This document shows positions 23,454-24,605 of a DNA stretch of 24,605 nucleotides, in pieces. The stretch comes from CAYGZL01 sp964354345 (GTDB lineage Bacteria; Chloroflexota; Anaerolineae; Anaerolineales; UBA4823), in NCBI GenBank assembly GCA_964354345.1, contig CAYGZL010000027.1, positions 1 through 24,605 of the forward strand, written 5' to 3'. The notes under the pieces were generated by a model. It saw only the letters and a program-made list of their open reading frames with translations. It was not told the origin of the DNA and ran no database searches. The translations under genes were made by a program, and so were the position numbers. How positions within the stretch are numbered: the first letter of the stretch is position 1; every line of letters begins with the position of its first letter.

Positions 23454-24497
23454 CGGCTCCGGTTCTTCATCAGTGATATTGGAGATCACCTGCAACGGGG
23501 GATCAGCCCTCAGCGCAGCAACATCCCGACAGGGAATAACTTCGCCGTCCTGTTCGATGTAAATCCGCAGGCGGCGAATATCGTTTTCGCCCAGGCCGGC
23601 TTCAGCTGCGTGGCGCAGGTAGATCAGTTGTTGGGGTTCAAAACCCATCAGATAGCTGGCCAGGCTGTCAACGGCGACCATATTGACCCCTGCCACCACC
23701 AGACCCAGGGGTCGGTTGCGGCCACGCTGAAACCCGGTGCCTTCACGGGCGATGATCCCCTCGACCAGGTTGAGAGCGGGTTGGATGACCTGAGCCGTAT
23801 CCACCAACCGCCTGGCCAATCCGGCCTGCCAAAGTTCGTGCATGGCGCGGGTGAACCACTCTGTGCGCGGGCGAGGATCGGTTTGTATTTCGATTGGCAT
23901 TTCCTGCCAGGCCTGCCCACAATAATGGCGGTCATACACGTTTACCAGGCCCATCAGGTTCTTCAGGCACAGCGTGGTAATGGAAAGGTTGTGTGTTTTT
24001 AGCTTGGGCACGTTAAGGAGGACAGTATTCGGGGCGATCGATAGACGGCTGACGTTCAATTTTCGAAACACCAGTGGTTTGGGAACCACTCCTTTTATGC
24101 AGGTATAGGGTGTCGGGCAATGCAACCTTGCCCCGGTGGATTGGGCAAGCTGGTCATAGCCCGTTCCTTTCCAATGGCGCGGCAGGGTATCATCGGAGTT
24201 GCGTGGATCTTCAGCAATCGTGATGGATTTGCTCGGGGTATGTTGTTCTTGAAAATAATCCACCATACCATGGATAAAACCTGGGTGGGTGGTGATGCCG
24301 GTATCTGGATTCGCAAAATGCTCTGCCGAGGTTGCGTTGGGTTTGATCACGACCCGTTCACCCTCCAGTTTTACCTGCATAACCATCAGCGCTCGGAAGG
24401 CTGCCTGGCGGAAATCGTGCCAGGTCACAGTTTCGGGAAGCCGGGTTTGAAGGACAAGGACAGTGGTGGGGTCTGAAAGAAGGGGATGGATTTTCAT
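23430..24497 (-). CDS. DUF362 domain protein
   Basis: A 355-residue protein. The start is ATG 24497, which overlaps the stop codon of the upstream glycosylase gene as ATGA; the frame runs on to 24581 but there it lies inside that gene. The DUF362 core is recognisable by 'ERVVIKPNAT' near the N-terminus, 'LLNVPKLKTHNLSITTLCLKNLMGLVN' (residues about 186-212, split here from one block) and 'GVNMVAVDSLASYLMGF' toward the C-terminus. No [4Fe-4S] ferredoxin domain, which many DUF362 proteins carry, is present. The biochemical role of the family is not established. It is translated by coupling to the DNA-repair gene, with no Shine-Dalgarno of its own. Confidence 0.85.
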   Translation of the reverse strand: MKIHPLLSDPTTVLVLQTRLPETVTWHDFRQAAFRALMVMQVKLEGERVVIKPNATSAEHFANPDTGITTHPGFIHGMVDYFQEQHTPSKSITIAEDPRNSDDTLPRHWKGTGYDQLAQSTGARLHCPTPYTCIKGVVPKPLVFRKLNVSRLSIAPNTVLLNVPKLKTHNLSITTLCLKNLMGLVNVYDRHYCGQAWQEMPIEIQTDPRPRTEWFTRAMHELWQAGLARRLVDTAQVIQPALNLVEGIIAREGTGFQRGRNRPLGLVVAGVNMVAVDSLASYLMGFEPQQLIYLRHAAEAGLGENDIRRLRIYIEQDGEVIPCRDVAALRADPPLQVISNITDEEPEPLWRPHRR

Positions 24498-24604
24498 ATG
24501 TTTGGCTGGCAGGTCGGGCAAAAATACACTGCGCCACCCAGGTATGTGGCTTTCTCGATGGGCATCATGCAGGCAGGGCAAGGTTCACCCACGACTTTAC
24601 TATA
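24494..24604 (-). CDS. Fpg/Nei-family DNA glycosylase, C-terminal zinc finger (5' partial)
   Basis: Read from the right edge on the - strand, a frame of 36 codons ends in TGA at 24494-24496. It encodes 'GEPCPACMMPIEK' and 'GGAVYFCPTCQPNI', that is CxxC-x16-CxxC, the C-terminal zinc finger of formamidopyrimidine-DNA glycosylase and endonuclease VIII relatives. The preceding catalytic domain lies outside the window. Classical Fpg has GGRxTxxCPxCQ, the Arg touching DNA beside the lesion; here it reads GGAVYFCPTCQ, so the Arg is missing. It may therefore be a divergent Fpg-like enzyme with altered damage recognition. The stop overlaps the DUF362 start by four bases. Confidence 0.8.
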   Translation of the reverse strand, partial: YSKVVGEPCPACMMPIEKATYLGGAVYFCPTCQPNI

Positions 24605-24605
24605 C

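Overview
The window reads as chromosomal DNA of an anaerobic or facultative member of the Chloroflexota, most likely the Anaerolineae. This is an inference from gene content and style: secreted proteins with cohesin, dockerin and 'NWWG' beta-helix modules, CxxCH-rich surface cytochromes, an N-terminal zinc ribbon fused to a TolB-like propeller, moderate-to-high GC, and G-rich simple repeats between genes. No rRNA, tRNA, CRISPR array, transposase or phage gene was seen.

Positions 1-5283 (+ strand) hold four secreted or surface proteins. They are the 3' part of a large beta-helix protein ending in a dockerin, a membrane-anchored cohesin protein, a secreted cohesin/FN3 protein with a duplicated C-terminal module, and a DNRLRE-like/FN3-like protein. 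The first three share a cohesin-type strand motif (V/L-Y-G-x-x-L/V-R). They look like parts of one extracellular assembly. A convergent amidohydrolase (5360-6586, -) ends this block.

Positions 6830-10312 (+) carry a Fur-family regulator followed by a cobalt/nickel ECF transporter (CbiM with a C-terminal NikN/PDGLE-like part, CbiQ, CbiO). About 260 bp of purine-rich degenerate repeat separates regulator from transporter. A 92-bp imperfect hairpin follows cbiO. Next come a family-5 solute-binding lipoprotein and two DppB/DppC-type permeases (10556-14095, +). A strong intrinsic terminator lies between the binding protein and the first permease, and no ATPase gene is present. A compact AbrB/PIN toxin-antitoxin pair (14215-14932, +) follows.

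Positions 14913-20818 (-) form a tightly spaced four-gene unit read right to left from a near-consensus promoter at 20865-20893. It encodes an 18-CxxCH multiheme cytochrome, a 16-CxxCH multiheme cytochrome built from 41-residue repeats, an M20 metallopeptidase and a YfcC-type carboxylate/amino-acid permease. Together this suggests extracellular electron transfer linked, at least transcriptionally, to peptide or acylated amino-acid use.

Positions 20907-24605 hold a zinc-dependent dehydrogenase (+), a zinc-ribbon/TM/TolB-like propeller protein (+), a DUF362 protein (-) and, cut by the window edge, the C-terminal zinc finger of an Fpg/Nei-family DNA glycosylase (-), whose stop overlaps the DUF362 start. 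All functions are inferred from motifs read by eye; no database search was possible.
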